The position numbers were made by a program, and so were the translations under genes. DNA of 64,000 bases, taken from positions 204,377 to 268,376 of the forward strand of contig NZ_JBFEGN010000001.1 of NCBI RefSeq assembly GCF_047228825.1. Direction: 5' to 3'. Under the pieces are notes generated by a model, which did not search any database, was not told where the DNA came from, and worked only from the letters and a program-made list of their open reading frames with translations. The first letter of the stretch is position 1, and each line of letters opens with the position of its first letter. The stretch comes from Siminovitchia sp047228825 (GTDB lineage: Bacteria; Bacillota; Bacilli; Bacillales; Bacillaceae_C). Shown here one piece after another: positions 52,134 to 61,297 of this stretch.

Positions 52134-54344
52134 TCAATTTAACGGGCGTTCTTTTTGATTGCCGGTTTTATTTCCTTTTTTCTTTTTAATGATTTGGAGC
52201 TGTGTTTCAAAATTGACGACAAGACTGTCTCCTTCCTTCACTTTTGATCCGGGCTTCGGGTTTTGTTTGACGGCAAATCCGCTCCCGACTATATTTACTT
52301 TTAATTTAGCGATTTCCGCTACTTTCAATACATCGCGTTTCGACCAGTTCCTCATGTCCGGAACCGACAGATGTCCGTCCGTCCTTAAGACCACTCTTTC
52401 GCCTTCCAACACCTTTTCGCCCGGACTTGGCAAATGATCCACAATTCGCGTTCCATTTCCAAGCACGACAGGATGCAAGCCCCTTTCTTTTAAATAATCG
52501 GCTGCTTCGTCTGCTTTCATCTTCGTCAACTCCGGAATTTTGGCCATCTTTGTCTCGTGTTTTTTTTCCGCTTCGATATTTAAGTATTTTAAGCTGTTTT
52601 GCATGACAGGTTTAAAAATTTTTGAAACCGGAACGGCGCCATTTTCCGTTTCTTTCAGCTTCGGTTTTTCAACCATCACATACATGACAAGCTTCGGGTC
52701 CTCTTTAGGGGCCATTCCGATAAAAGAGAATATATAGTTTTCCCTCCCTTGCAAATAGCCGCCGGTTGGTGAAGGTATTTGCGATGTACCGGTTTTTCCG
52801 GCAACTGAATATCCTTCAAGCTGATAAAAATCGTGGCCGGTTCCTTTTTTTTCGGTAATGACCGTTTCCAGGTATTCCCGCACTTTTTTGGCAGTTTCGG
52901 CACTGATCGGGTGCCCGCTTGTTTCGGGATTCGTTTCCTTTATTTCTCCGCTATTGGGATCAACGATTTTACCCACAACATATGGTTTCATCATTTTTCC
53001 GTCATTTGCAACGGCTGACATGGCTTGGACCATTTGAAGCGGCGTTACGGTTGTCCCTTGGCCGAAAACACTCGTTACCTTTTCGATCGGCCAATCATAT
53101 AAAATTTTGCCGGTTGCTTCATTGGGAAGTTCAATCCCTGTTTTCACCCCAAACTTGAATTTTTCCATATATTGCTTCCACGTATCTGTACCCATTTTTT
53201 CCAGCAGGTATGCAAAAGCAACATTGGAAGACCGTTGGAGACCTTCCAGATAGGTAATTGTCCCCCAACCCGCTCCCTGGTTATGGTCCTTGATGGGCGG
53301 CTGTTTTTTATTGACATAATAAACACCCGATTGGTAGGAATCATTAGGGTTATATACCCCTTCTTCAACCGCAGCGGCCAGGGAAAAAACCTTCATCGTC
53401 GATCCCGGTTCAAATGACGATTCAACAACTTCATTATGCCACGTTCCATCAATCCCTTCCCTTGTTGCCGGATGAAAGGTCGGGCGCTGTCCCATCCCCA
53501 ATATTGCCCCCGTTTTCGGATCCGCAACGATGGCAATCATCCGGCTCGGGGAATGCTCCTGGTCCACTTGATTCAAGGCATCTTCCAAAAACGTTTGGAT
53601 CTTTTTATCAATCGTCAAATATAAGTCATTGCCATTTTTCGGTTCAATGACTTGTTTTTTCGAATTAGGCAATATGTAATTCCACACATCGCCGGAATAT
53701 TTCAGCGAACCGTCCGTTCCCCGCAGCAACTTATCGTAGCTCTTTTCAATCCCGGTCTTCCCGACGATTTCGGCAGCCTTTTCATCTGCCTCCTCTTTTT
53801 GGGCATAGCCGATCAGATGGGAAGCAAAAATGCCGTTTGGATAAAATCTTTTCGTCTCTTTTAAAAATGTAATGCCGGGCAGTTTCAATTTTTCAATTTT
53901 CTCTTTAACATTGTGGGACAGATCACGGCCTGCCTGCCCGAATTCAACTTGGTAGCGGCCTTCCTGTGTAAGCAGCTCATATATTTCTGCCTCACTCATG
54001 GAAATATGCTTTGCCAATTCCCGTGCAGTACCTTCGGGGTCGGTTACATGGTGGGGATGCTTCGGGTCTGATGTTGCTTTTTCATCCAAAATGGCCACAA
54101 GGGTATAGGAGGAAGAATCCTCGGCAATGACTTCCCCTTGCCTGTCGTAAATCGTCCCCCGGTTTGCCTTCAGTATTTCTGTGCGCAAATATTTTTGGGC
54201 CGCTTTTGCTGCAAGTGCCCTTCCTTCGACCTCACCCGTATATTGTATCGTCAAAATTCTGACCGCCAGGACAAAAAAAAGCAGCCCGAATAAAAAAAAC
54301 AACAGCGCTGCTCCCATGTTCCTATTTTTTTTTTGAACATTCAT
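52134..54344 (-). CDS. pbpB: division transpeptidase PbpB (PBP2B)
   Basis: 736 residues. Essential septal class B PBP, partner of FtsW, FtsL and DivIB. One N-terminal membrane helix (about 11-33). Active-site motifs Ser315-Thr-Met-Lys318, Ser372-Ser-Asn and Lys517-Thr-Gly are present. Two C-terminal PASTA domains end in a basic tail. ATG overlaps the ftsL stop (ATGA). The first codons include a run of ten A, a possible slippage site. Confidence 0.96.
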   Translation of the reverse strand: MNVQKKNRNMGAALLFFLFGLLFFVLAVRILTIQYTGEVEGRALAAKAAQKYLRTEILKANRGTIYDRQGEVIAEDSSSYTLVAILDEKATSDPKHPHHVTDPEGTARELAKHISMSEAEIYELLTQEGRYQVEFGQAGRDLSHNVKEKIEKLKLPGITFLKETKRFYPNGIFASHLIGYAQKEEADEKAAEIVGKTGIEKSYDKLLRGTDGSLKYSGDVWNYILPNSKKQVIEPKNGNDLYLTIDKKIQTFLEDALNQVDQEHSPSRMIAIVADPKTGAILGMGQRPTFHPATREGIDGTWHNEVVESSFEPGSTMKVFSLAAAVEEGVYNPNDSYQSGVYYVNKKQPPIKDHNQGAGWGTITYLEGLQRSSNVAFAYLLEKMGTDTWKQYMEKFKFGVKTGIELPNEATGKILYDWPIEKVTSVFGQGTTVTPLQMVQAMSAVANDGKMMKPYVVGKIVDPNSGEIKETNPETSGHPISAETAKKVREYLETVITEKKGTGHDFYQLEGYSVAGKTGTSQIPSPTGGYLQGRENYIFSFIGMAPKEDPKLVMYVMVEKPKLKETENGAVPVSKIFKPVMQNSLKYLNIEAEKKHETKMAKIPELTKMKADEAADYLKERGLHPVVLGNGTRIVDHLPSPGEKVLEGERVVLRTDGHLSVPDMRNWSKRDVLKVAEIAKLKVNIVGSGFAVKQNPKPGSKVKEGDSLVVNFETQLQIIKKKKGNKTGNQKERPLN

Positions 54345-54703
54345 CTTTTTTCAACAACCTTGACATTATTTTCATTCAAATTCAATCCAAGCTCTTGGGC
54401 TTTTTTCCAGACACGCTCATATTTGCTTAAATCAGCAACTTGCAGGGACAAATCATCATTTATTTTAGCTTGTTCCTGGACGGATGCACGGACATCCTGG
54501 ATTTCTTTGTTCACTTCATAAATAGAAGCTTGTACACTTACTATTTTAACAGCCATAAAAGTAACAAACAATACAAAAATCATAAAAAGAACTTTTTCCC
54601 CGGGACTGATGCGGGCATGGCGCTGAACTTTTTTTACTGGCAGGTCTTTCGTCCCCAAAGACTGACCAGGTTGCTCATATTGCTTTCGAGCAAGATTACT
54701 CAC
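54341..54703 (-). CDS. ftsL: cell division protein FtsL
   Basis: 120 residues. Bitopic divisome protein: basic cytosolic tail (about 1-35), one membrane helix (about 37-57) and an extracellular coiled coil. Regulates septal synthesis and is short-lived in B. subtilis. GTG start at 54703 after GGGGG. Overlaps pbpB by four bases. Confidence 0.93.
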   Translation of the reverse strand: MSNLARKQYEQPGQSLGTKDLPVKKVQRHARISPGEKVLFMIFVLFVTFMAVKIVSVQASIYEVNKEIQDVRASVQEQAKINDDLSLQVADLSKYERVWKKAQELGLNLNENNVKVVEKR

Positions 54704-54721
54704 ACATCTTCCCCCATTCTC

Positions 54722-55663
54722 TTAATTTTTTGATCGTTTCTCGGCGATCCTTAACTTGGCCGATCTGGACCGGTTATTTACTGCAAGTTCCGCTTCTGAC
54801 GGAACAATCGGTTTCCTTGTAATCAATTTCATGTGCGGCTTCAACTCATCCGGTATAACAGGCAGCCCCGGAGGCAGATCCGGCACGGAACTGGCTTCCT
54901 TGAACAGCTGTTTACAAATCCTGTCTTCCAGGGAATGAAAAGTGATCACGCAAATTCTTCCGCCCGGGTTCAACAGGCTGATGGCCTGTTTGAGCGAACT
55001 TTCAAATGCCTTTAACTCATCGTTCACTGCGATGCGAATCGCCTGAAAGATGCGCTTGGCCGGATGGCCCCCTTTTCTTCTCGCCGGTGCCGGAATACTT
55101 TGCTTAATAATCTCCACAAGTTCACCTGTTGTTTCTATCGGTTTTTTTTCCCTTGTTCTTTCAATGTTCCTCGCCACTTGTTTGGAAAACTTTTCTTCTC
55201 CGTAGCGGAAAAATATTCTTACAAGCTCTTCATAAGGCCAGCCGTTGACAATATCATGCGCTGTCAACTCTCCATCCAAATCCATTCTCATGTCAAGTGG
55301 CGCGTCGTAATGATAACTAAACCCGCGCTCCGGTGTGTCCAATTGCGGCGATGATACACCCAAATCGTACAAAACACCGTCTACATGATCTATTCCCCGA
55401 TTGTGAAGTTCGTCTTGGAGAAATTTAAAATTGCTTTTAATGGCCGTAAATTGTTCCCCATAATCTGCAAGCTTCTCCTGTGCATATTGCAGGGCTGTTT
55501 CGTCCTGGTCAAACGCAAACAATTTCCCGCCTTCCGTTAATCTGGAAAGTATATAAGCACTGTGCCCGGCTCCGCCAAGCGTGCAGTCCACATAGATACC
55601 GTCCGGGCGAATATTCAGCCCCTCAACAGATTCTTCCAGCAATACCGTTTCATGTTTAAACAA
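54722..55663 (-). CDS. rsmH: 16S rRNA (cytosine-1402-N4) methyltransferase
   Basis: About 313 residues. Methylates C1402 of 16S rRNA. SAM motif DCTLGGAGHS, GVLYDLGVSSPQLD and ITFHSLEDR are intact. A TTG at 55663 (LFKHETVLLEE) with GGTGA five bases upstream matches the family start (MFxHxTVLL). An ATG four codons earlier (55675) has no good ribosome site. Follows mraZ as usual. Confidence 0.93.
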   Translation of the reverse strand: MFKHETVLLEESVEGLNIRPDGIYVDCTLGGAGHSAYILSRLTEGGKLFAFDQDETALQYAQEKLADYGEQFTAIKSNFKFLQDELHNRGIDHVDGVLYDLGVSSPQLDTPERGFSYHYDAPLDMRMDLDGELTAHDIVNGWPYEELVRIFFRYGEEKFSKQVARNIERTREKKPIETTGELVEIIKQSIPAPARRKGGHPAKRIFQAIRIAVNDELKAFESSLKQAISLLNPGGRICVITFHSLEDRICKQLFKEASSVPDLPPGLPVIPDELKPHMKLITRKPIVPSEAELAVNNRSRSAKLRIAEKRSKN

Positions 55664-55701
55664 AGCTTTCACCATCCAATTCAACTTTGAGACCGGGGAC
55701 T

Positions 55702-56133
55702 TTATATGTTAAAGTCAATCATGTTTTCAGCGATTTCCGCAAATGATTCTTCTGAAGCTGAAAAATAGTCTTCCCATATATCCTTGCTCCAAATCTCAAA
55801 ACGATTGGACACGCCCAAGATGACGCATTCTTTTTCCAGCTTTGCATAATCGAGGAGGGAGGCGGGCAAATTGACTCTTCCCTGTTTATCAAGTTCACAC
55901 TCTACTGCTCCCGAGAAGAAAAACCTCGTGAAGGCCCGGGCATCTTTTTTCGTTAAGGGGAGAGCTTTCAACTTTTCTTCAATCGATTTCCATTCAGACA
56001 GTGGGTAGCCGAACAAACATTGATCAAGGCCCCTTGTAATGACAAAACATTCCCCAAGGTGTTCACGGTATTTGGCAGGCACGATCAAACGGCCTTTCGT
56101 ATCAATGTTGTGGCGATATTCACCCATGAACAT
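55702..56133 (-). CDS. mraZ: transcriptional regulator MraZ
   Basis: 143 residues starting MFMGEYRHNIDTKGR, same length as B. subtilis. Ring-forming AbrB-fold DNA-binding protein with two repeated DxxGR motifs (DTKGR near 12, DKQGR near 83). Represses or tunes its own dcw operon in other bacteria. It heads the cluster here. Tandem GTGG repeats lie in its promoter. Confidence 0.95.
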   Translation of the reverse strand: MFMGEYRHNIDTKGRLIVPAKYREHLGECFVITRGLDQCLFGYPLSEWKSIEEKLKALPLTKKDARAFTRFFFSGAVECELDKQGRVNLPASLLDYAKLEKECVILGVSNRFEIWSKDIWEDYFSASEESFAEIAENMIDFNI

Positions 56134-56155
56134 GACCCATGCCCCCACTTTCTAT

Positions 56156-56189
56156 ATTAAATGTACCACAATCCCCCACCTGCAACCAC
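56156..56189 (-). promoter_or_regulatory. mraZ promoter overlapping a candidate MraZ operator
   Basis: Minus strand GTGG occurs at 56186-56189, 56176-56179 and 56166-56169, exactly ten bases apart, giving TGGTT-N5-TGGGG-N5-TGGTA. TTGCAG (56180-56185) and TTTAAT (56156-56161), 18 apart, form a plausible sigma-A promoter around it. Confidence 0.6.
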
Positions 56190-56234
56190 TATTTTTTTAA
56201 AATTTAATAGCACTTTTATATCTCGTATTTCGAT

Positions 56235-56270
56235 AAAAAAAACCGAATCCGGATCGGATTCGGTTTTTTT
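56235..56270. terminator. terminator after bshC
   Basis: A perfect ACCGAATCC / GGATTCGGT stem with T-runs on both strands. It lies just past the bshC stop. Confidence 0.88.
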
Positions 56271-56273
56271 GGA

Positions 56274-57902
56274 CTATATTCTTAACACTTTGTGCTTTCC
56301 GTCAAATTCGTATGAAATGTTTATAAGAGAATGGATGAAATGCGGGCCATAATCGTTCAGGAAATAAAATATGTTCCAAAACCTTTCCTGCGGGCGGCCG
56401 TCCGGACGGAGCATTTGTTCGACATGCAAGTATTTGTTCAACACGGCTTCATGCTGCTTCATTATACTTTCCTCCACTTTCCTTTTAAGAAAATCAAGCT
56501 GCTGAAGGTGGAACGCCAAATTGGTATCGGCAAGGCGGGTGTGTCCCCTGTCAACTTGACCAATATGGGCCCGGATTTTTTGATAATGCTTCTGAAGGCT
56601 TTCTTTTGTCTGCTGCACAAGAGCATCCAATTGCCTGTCTTGAATGTTCTTTAAAAATTGTTCCTTTTCCGCCTCGCATCCGCATTGAAGCACTTTTTCC
56701 AATGATAAATCCAGTTCCTCCAATTCCCTTTCGATAGAACGGTCAAGTAATGTAACGTTTAGCCGGGGTACGACTGGAGGCATCGTCATGCCGGCTGTTT
56801 CAAAGGCCGTTTTCAGTTCGCCCCAATAGGCGATTTCTCCGGGACCGGCGATAAAGGCCAAAGTGGGAAACAGCCACTCCTGCATCAACGGGCGTGTTAC
56901 GACATTATTGCTAAAGCTTTCAGGATGCTGCTCAAGGAGCTGAAGCAATTGTTCCTCTGTCATCATGACATCTCCGCCCTTGCTGATAAACACCTTTTTT
57001 GCGGAGTCGAACAAAAGCAATTCCCGTCCCTTGTCTGTATTCAAGAACAGATTGGCCGCATTTTCGTCCATATCAATGGCCCGGTGAAAGCCTCTTTGAT
57101 CAAGGACGGCCTGGCGGGATAAAACAGCCGAAGCAATATCCTGGTTCAGCTCAATCAGCCTAGCGAAATACGGCTTTTCCAGTTCCCGAAGAGAAGGATC
57201 TGCAGAATCAATCAAGAGAAGCCCGTAATCTTTGAACAATGAAAGCACAATATATGAGAAAAAGTCAACGAGTGTATCCGCTTGGTGAGCGGCTTCGTCC
57301 AAAAGAAGGAGCATTTCATTTGTATGGGGCCTTTCTCCCATCATTGAAAATAGTTGGCGAATCCACCTCTTCATGACCTCTTTATCAAATTCAATATGGG
57401 AGGCCATTTTCTTGCTTCCCATTTGTTGGGGATACGTCATTTTTTTCAACGTTCGATGTTCTTTTATGTAAAGGTGATTGATCTCCTGGTAATCATGATC
57501 TTCTCCCGCTACCCAAAAAACAGGTACAACAGGAATTCCCAGCTCTTTTTCTTGTTGTTCGGCAAGCTTTATGATGGAAATGATTTTATGAATCGTATAT
57601 AAAGGGCCTGTCAACAAACCGGCTTGTTGGCCCCCGATCACAACAACCGATTGCGGATCGCGGAGTTTTTCCAGCGCCAGCCCCGTGGCATCCGATTTTG
57701 GAAATCGGCTCATATATTTTTCCATGCAGGCGGCCAAACGGGTCCTGTTAAAATCCCTTTTCATTACATCCCGATACCGTTGCCTGAATATGCCATTTTC
57801 TGTGATATCATAATGAAAATATTCTTTGATTTTCTCCATATTTTCTATATATAAAGAGGCAAAACGGTTCGTAGCAGGAACAACGGTATTTTGCAATTCC
57901 AT
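56274..57902 (-). CDS. bshC: putative cysteine ligase BshC (bacillithiol synthesis)
   Basis: 542 residues. Adds cysteine to GlcN-malate in the last step of bacillithiol synthesis. A Rossmann-like core with VVVIGGQQAGLLTGPLYT and FWVAGEDHDYQEINH segments, plus a long coiled-coil arm in the C-terminal third, matches B. subtilis YllA. Lies upstream of mraZ, as in many Bacillaceae, with its own terminator. Confidence 0.94.
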   Translation of the reverse strand: MELQNTVVPATNRFASLYIENMEKIKEYFHYDITENGIFRQRYRDVMKRDFNRTRLAACMEKYMSRFPKSDATGLALEKLRDPQSVVVIGGQQAGLLTGPLYTIHKIISIIKLAEQQEKELGIPVVPVFWVAGEDHDYQEINHLYIKEHRTLKKMTYPQQMGSKKMASHIEFDKEVMKRWIRQLFSMMGERPHTNEMLLLLDEAAHQADTLVDFFSYIVLSLFKDYGLLLIDSADPSLRELEKPYFARLIELNQDIASAVLSRQAVLDQRGFHRAIDMDENAANLFLNTDKGRELLLFDSAKKVFISKGGDVMMTEEQLLQLLEQHPESFSNNVVTRPLMQEWLFPTLAFIAGPGEIAYWGELKTAFETAGMTMPPVVPRLNVTLLDRSIERELEELDLSLEKVLQCGCEAEKEQFLKNIQDRQLDALVQQTKESLQKHYQKIRAHIGQVDRGHTRLADTNLAFHLQQLDFLKRKVEESIMKQHEAVLNKYLHVEQMLRPDGRPQERFWNIFYFLNDYGPHFIHSLINISYEFDGKHKVLRI

Positions 57903-57984
57903 ATAAGGTACTCCCTTTCTCCTACTGTTTCAATCAAGAAGAGTATAGCAGACAAAATCGTTAAAATACATTTTCCTGCCTGCT

Positions 57985-58377
57985 TCATACAGACAGCATT
58001 TCCTTTGCGCGGGATATAATGCCATAAAGAACGAAACCGATATACAGGAGTGTGAACATAAGAAAGTTTAATCTCCAATAGCCAATAAAAACCTTTTGGT
58101 AATGAATTTCTTCCTTCGTCTTCCAATAATAAAAAGTAAAAATAATGGCAAGGATCAGCATTGCAAGGATAATCAACCCGAGAAAGGAACGTCCCCAAAT
58201 CGTCAAAATGATAAAATGAACTGAGATTACCAAAACAAATGTCGTCGCGTTAATCGCACTGTTCAATGCCAAGCGGTGGTTTTTCGTTATTTGTTTTACG
58301 AGCGTAAAGAGCAGTATATAAAAAAGAACCGGGATTGTAATAAAAAATGCTACTGCAGATGAAAAAAACGCTGCCAA
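57985..58377 (-). CDS. DUF3397 family membrane protein
   Basis: 130 residues, four hydrophobic segments (about 5-27, 39-61, 65-86 and 103-122). Members lie next to panE and bshC in many Bacillaceae. No known function. TTG start at 58377. Nine bases after the panE stop, so probably one operon with it. Confidence 0.8.
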   Translation of the reverse strand: MAAFFSSAVAFFITIPVLFYILLFTLVKQITKNHRLALNSAINATTFVLVISVHFIILTIWGRSFLGLIILAMLILAIIFTFYYWKTKEEIHYQKVFIGYWRLNFLMFTLLYIGFVLYGIISRAKEMLSV

Positions 58378-58386
58378 CTTCTCTCT

Positions 58387-59277
58387 TCAACTCCTTTCTT
58401 GTTCAATCCCTTTTGCCATGAGATAAACCGCCTGTATCGTTGCAGGCTTCATCCCTTTTTTTAAGGCTGTACGAAGCACGTAGCCCAATATTGCCTCAAT
58501 TTCGGTTTTTCTTCCCTCCTGAACATCCTTTAGCATAGAGGAGGTGTTGTCTTTCGTATTTTGACATATCCGGATTACTTTTTGAAATGTTTTTTCCTTC
58601 TCACCATGCGGGAAAACTTCATATACCTCTTCAAACAACTGCCTGAAAAGCTGAAAATAATAAGGATTTTCCACGAGAACGCCGTTTTTCGCCTGAAAAA
58701 TAACGGTCAGTGGATTGATCAGTACATTTGCAATTAATTTTTCAACAAGCATCCCTTCATAATCATGATGAAACTGAAACGGAAACTCCGGATCGCGGCA
58801 GTCCGGAAATTTTTGATCACTTCTGCTGTCGCCACGATATAATCCGATGTTAATTTTGCCGACCCCATTATGGGCTACCGTCCTCCTGCCTTTTCGCTTG
58901 GCGCCGTGCTCAACGGTGGCAACGAAAATGGTTTCATTCGGAAGGCTTGGCAACCATTCAAGATGCCCCATGCCATTTTGAAGAAAACAGATCGGGACAT
59001 GGCTTGCGATCTTGCAAATAACCGGAATAAGATCGTTTAAATGATATTGCTTTACCGCCACAAAGATAAAATCCTGTCCGTTCAAACTGTCTGATTCCGT
59101 GCTGGCACTTACCTTGGTGAAGCGTTCTCCACTTAGAGTGATCAATTGGATACCATTTTCCCCCAACTCCCTGGCTTGTTCTTCCGTACGGGTATAAACC
59201 GTGATGTCGAAAAATTTTCCAAGGTAGGCCGCCAATAGCAAGCCAATGGAGCCGCCTCCAATAATCCCGACTTTCAT
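58387..59277 (-). CDS. panE: 2-dehydropantoate 2-reductase family protein
   Basis: 296 residues. NADPH-dependent reductase of the ketopantoate family (B. subtilis YlbQ); makes pantoate for coenzyme A. Nucleotide motif GIIGGGSIG (4-12), catalytic Lys in VEKLIANVLINPL and Glu in RKTEIEAI are present. ATG at 59277 after GGTGAT. Paralogues exist in this family, so pantoate as the substrate is an inference. Confidence 0.88.
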   Translation of the reverse strand: MKVGIIGGGSIGLLLAAYLGKFFDITVYTRTEEQARELGENGIQLITLSGERFTKVSASTESDSLNGQDFIFVAVKQYHLNDLIPVICKIASHVPICFLQNGMGHLEWLPSLPNETIFVATVEHGAKRKGRRTVAHNGVGKINIGLYRGDSRSDQKFPDCRDPEFPFQFHHDYEGMLVEKLIANVLINPLTVIFQAKNGVLVENPYYFQLFRQLFEEVYEVFPHGEKEKTFQKVIRICQNTKDNTSSMLKDVQEGRKTEIEAILGYVLRTALKKGMKPATIQAVYLMAKGIEQERS

Positions 59278-59445
59278 ACCATCACCTGCTCCCGCCATTA
59301 TTTGGTTTCTACTTTATACTAAAGGGAGGATGCCTTTTTAAAGCAGCCGTTTTCTACCATTATATCTGAATTTTTTCAGGCTTTGTTATATAATAAAACT
59401 AAAATAATATTTTCTAACAAAAAAGTTTTATAAGGGGATGAAATT

Positions 59446-59928
59446 ATGCCGGCAGAAGTACAAAAATTAAAGATCAACTATAAAACGATGGAAGATTTCA
59501 AACAATTTAAGGAATATGGCGCCCAAGAGCTTTCCATGCTCGAAGATTTACAAACAAATTTTGTCGAAGATGAAATAGATTCTCCTTTTTACGGAATTTA
59601 TTATGGAGATAAACTGGTGGCGAGAATGAGTCTTTACAAGCGGGATGCCAAATATGACCAGTATTTCGATCCGCCCCAGGATTATTTGGAATTGTGGAAG
59701 TTGGAAGTGCTTCCGGATTATCAGGGAAAAGGTTTGGGAACAGAGCTTGTAAACTATGCAAAAAGCTTTAAAATGCCCATAAAAACCAATCCCAGAATGA
59801 ATTCGCGGCCTTTTTTCGAAAAAATGGACTTTCAGCCGGTTACCTATAATGTGGAAAGGGATTTAGGGGAAAATCCTCTCGTTTGGTATCCAGAAGGAGT
59901 TTCAGAGCAAAAAAACGGAAATGAATAA
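59446..59928 (+). CDS. ylbP: GNAT family N-acetyltransferase (YlbP-like)
   Basis: 160 residues on the plus strand. The acetyl-CoA loop LPDYQGKGLGTELV (near 93-106) and the surrounding beta strands mark a GNAT enzyme; it aligns with B. subtilis YlbP. The substrate is unknown. ATG at 59446 after AAGGGG. Divergent from panE and closed by a strong terminator. Confidence 0.9.
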   Translation: MPAEVQKLKINYKTMEDFKQFKEYGAQELSMLEDLQTNFVEDEIDSPFYGIYYGDKLVARMSLYKRDAKYDQYFDPPQDYLELWKLEVLPDYQGKGLGTELVNYAKSFKMPIKTNPRMNSRPFFEKMDFQPVTYNVERDLGENPLVWYPEGVSEQKNGNE

Positions 59929-59998
59929 CCATGTTAAAGCTGGTGAACCACAGGCGGCAACCCGGATTCAGCTTTTCCGCGGCCGGAGCCGCCTTCCG

Positions 59999-60024
59999 AG
60001 AGGGAATAATCCCTCTTTTTTTTT
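59999..60024 (+). terminator. terminator after ylbP
   Basis: AGAGGGA / TCCCTCT stem with an ATAA loop followed by eight T. Confidence 0.88.
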
Positions 60025-60110
60025 CTACTTGAAATCAATTGAAACTATTTTCCTTCTTCTCCGTACTATATAAAGGGAATTTTACTTTCACCAAAAGAGG
60101 GGGATTCTTG

Positions 60111-60551
60111 ATGAAACGAACAGGTGAAATAACATTGGGAATTATCGGTATCATATTAAGTGCGTTGCTTTCCTTGTGGGGAGCCTTTTTGGCATGGATG
60201 GGAAATTCAGATGAACTGAAGTTATATTTGAATGAAGAAATGGCCAACGACCCTGCATTAAGTGTCAACCCGGATGAAGTGAGCTCAGTGCTTGGGGGAA
60301 TGAGTGCATTTGGCTGGGCCGTGGTCGCGGCGGCCGTCCTCGGAATTGTTTTTGGGATCATTGCCACTGTCAATATTAAAGGCAATAAAAACCCGAAACT
60401 GGCCGGATGGATGTTCATCGTTGGTGCAGTGTTGACCGGTATTGTTTCGGTTGGGTTCGGTTTTTTGCCCGCCCTTCTCTATTTAATTGCCGGTATCATG
60501 TCATTTGTCCGGAAGGCGCCTCCAAATCACGGTGTTTCAGGACCGGAATGA
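60111..60551 (+). CDS. DUF4064-like small membrane protein
   Basis: 146 residues, start at 60111 behind AAGAGGGGG. About four hydrophobic segments (about 7-29, 64-87, 99-116 and 116-132), with a polar 35-residue loop after the first. The pattern (KRTGEITLGIIGIILS at the N-terminus) fits the DUF4064 group. Function unknown. Not found between ylbP and ylbO in B. subtilis. Confidence 0.75.
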   Translation: MKRTGEITLGIIGIILSALLSLWGAFLAWMGNSDELKLYLNEEMANDPALSVNPDEVSSVLGGMSAFGWAVVAAAVLGIVFGIIATVNIKGNKNPKLAGWMFIVGAVLTGIVSVGFGFLPALLYLIAGIMSFVRKAPPNHGVSGPE

Positions 60552-60616
60552 AGCATTCCGGATTAACCGATAAGTCCTTCCTCAACCTTTGTCAAAACCG
60601 GATGGAGGTGGCTAAC

Positions 60617-60646
60617 AATCAGCGGGGGAAAAGCCCCCCGCTGATT
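60617..60646. terminator. GC-rich hairpin between the DUF4064 gene and gerR
   Basis: AATCAGCGGGGG / CCCCCGCTGATT, a very stable stem in the convergent gap. T-runs are weak on both sides, but its position suits a bidirectional terminator. Confidence 0.6.
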
Positions 60647-60657
60647 GAAGTTTCACT

Positions 60658-61224
60658 TTATGTTTGCGCTTTCTCTTTCTGCCTTGGTTCCCCCCGGTCT
60701 ATCGCAGCAACTTCCCTTGCTTTTTCCAGTATTCCCAAAAGGGATGCGTAATCGTTATTCAAGCGAAAATACTCGTTTTTTAGTTTATCCAGTTGATTCT
60801 TCGTTTCTGCCAATTCCTGTTTCAGCCCCTCATTTTCCCTTTTTAACTTTTCTTGTATTTCCGATCCGGATTGAATGTTGGACTGTGCTGCTTCCATATC
60901 CATTAAAAATTGAATGATGTCTTTTACAGAAAGTGTTTTTGCTTTTTCCTTTGGCTCTTCCCCTGCAGCCGGAGCGCGCTCTTTTCGTTCCTGTTTCGGG
61001 TAAGCCTTTCTTGCTTTTTTCGCTTCGGATATTTCATTTTTGTATTTCTTCCTGACAAATGAATTCCACCTGAATCCACATGCCGCCGCGGTTCTCGACA
61101 GTTTCTCGCCCACTTCCTCAAAAGCTTTTAATTGGGTGCTCCCTGTCCTGATATGTTCCAGTACAATTTCCGCAAGCATTCTATCTTCATCCATTGTCCA
61201 CGCATCTTGGCGTCCTGTCGCCAT
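60658..61224 (-). CDS. gerR: sporulation transcription factor GerR/RsfA family
   Basis: 188 residues. The N-terminal Myb-like domain (WTMDEDRMLAEIVLEHIRTG, then CGFRWNSFVRKKY) is followed by a charged linker and a C-terminal coiled coil (about 120-175). B. subtilis GerR (YlbO) is made under sigma-E and tunes late mother-cell genes; RsfA is the forespore paralogue. Placement near ylbP, panE and rpmF supports GerR. Confidence 0.88.
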   Translation of the reverse strand: MATGRQDAWTMDEDRMLAEIVLEHIRTGSTQLKAFEEVGEKLSRTAAACGFRWNSFVRKKYKNEISEAKKARKAYPKQERKERAPAAGEEPKEKAKTLSVKDIIQFLMDMEAAQSNIQSGSEIQEKLKRENEGLKQELAETKNQLDKLKNEYFRLNNDYASLLGILEKAREVAAIDRGEPRQKEKAQT

Positions 61225-61297
61225 AATTTATCACTCCCGGCTTTTTAACACATACATATGCATGTAATAGAGAAGATAGAATAACGGGATTTTACAT

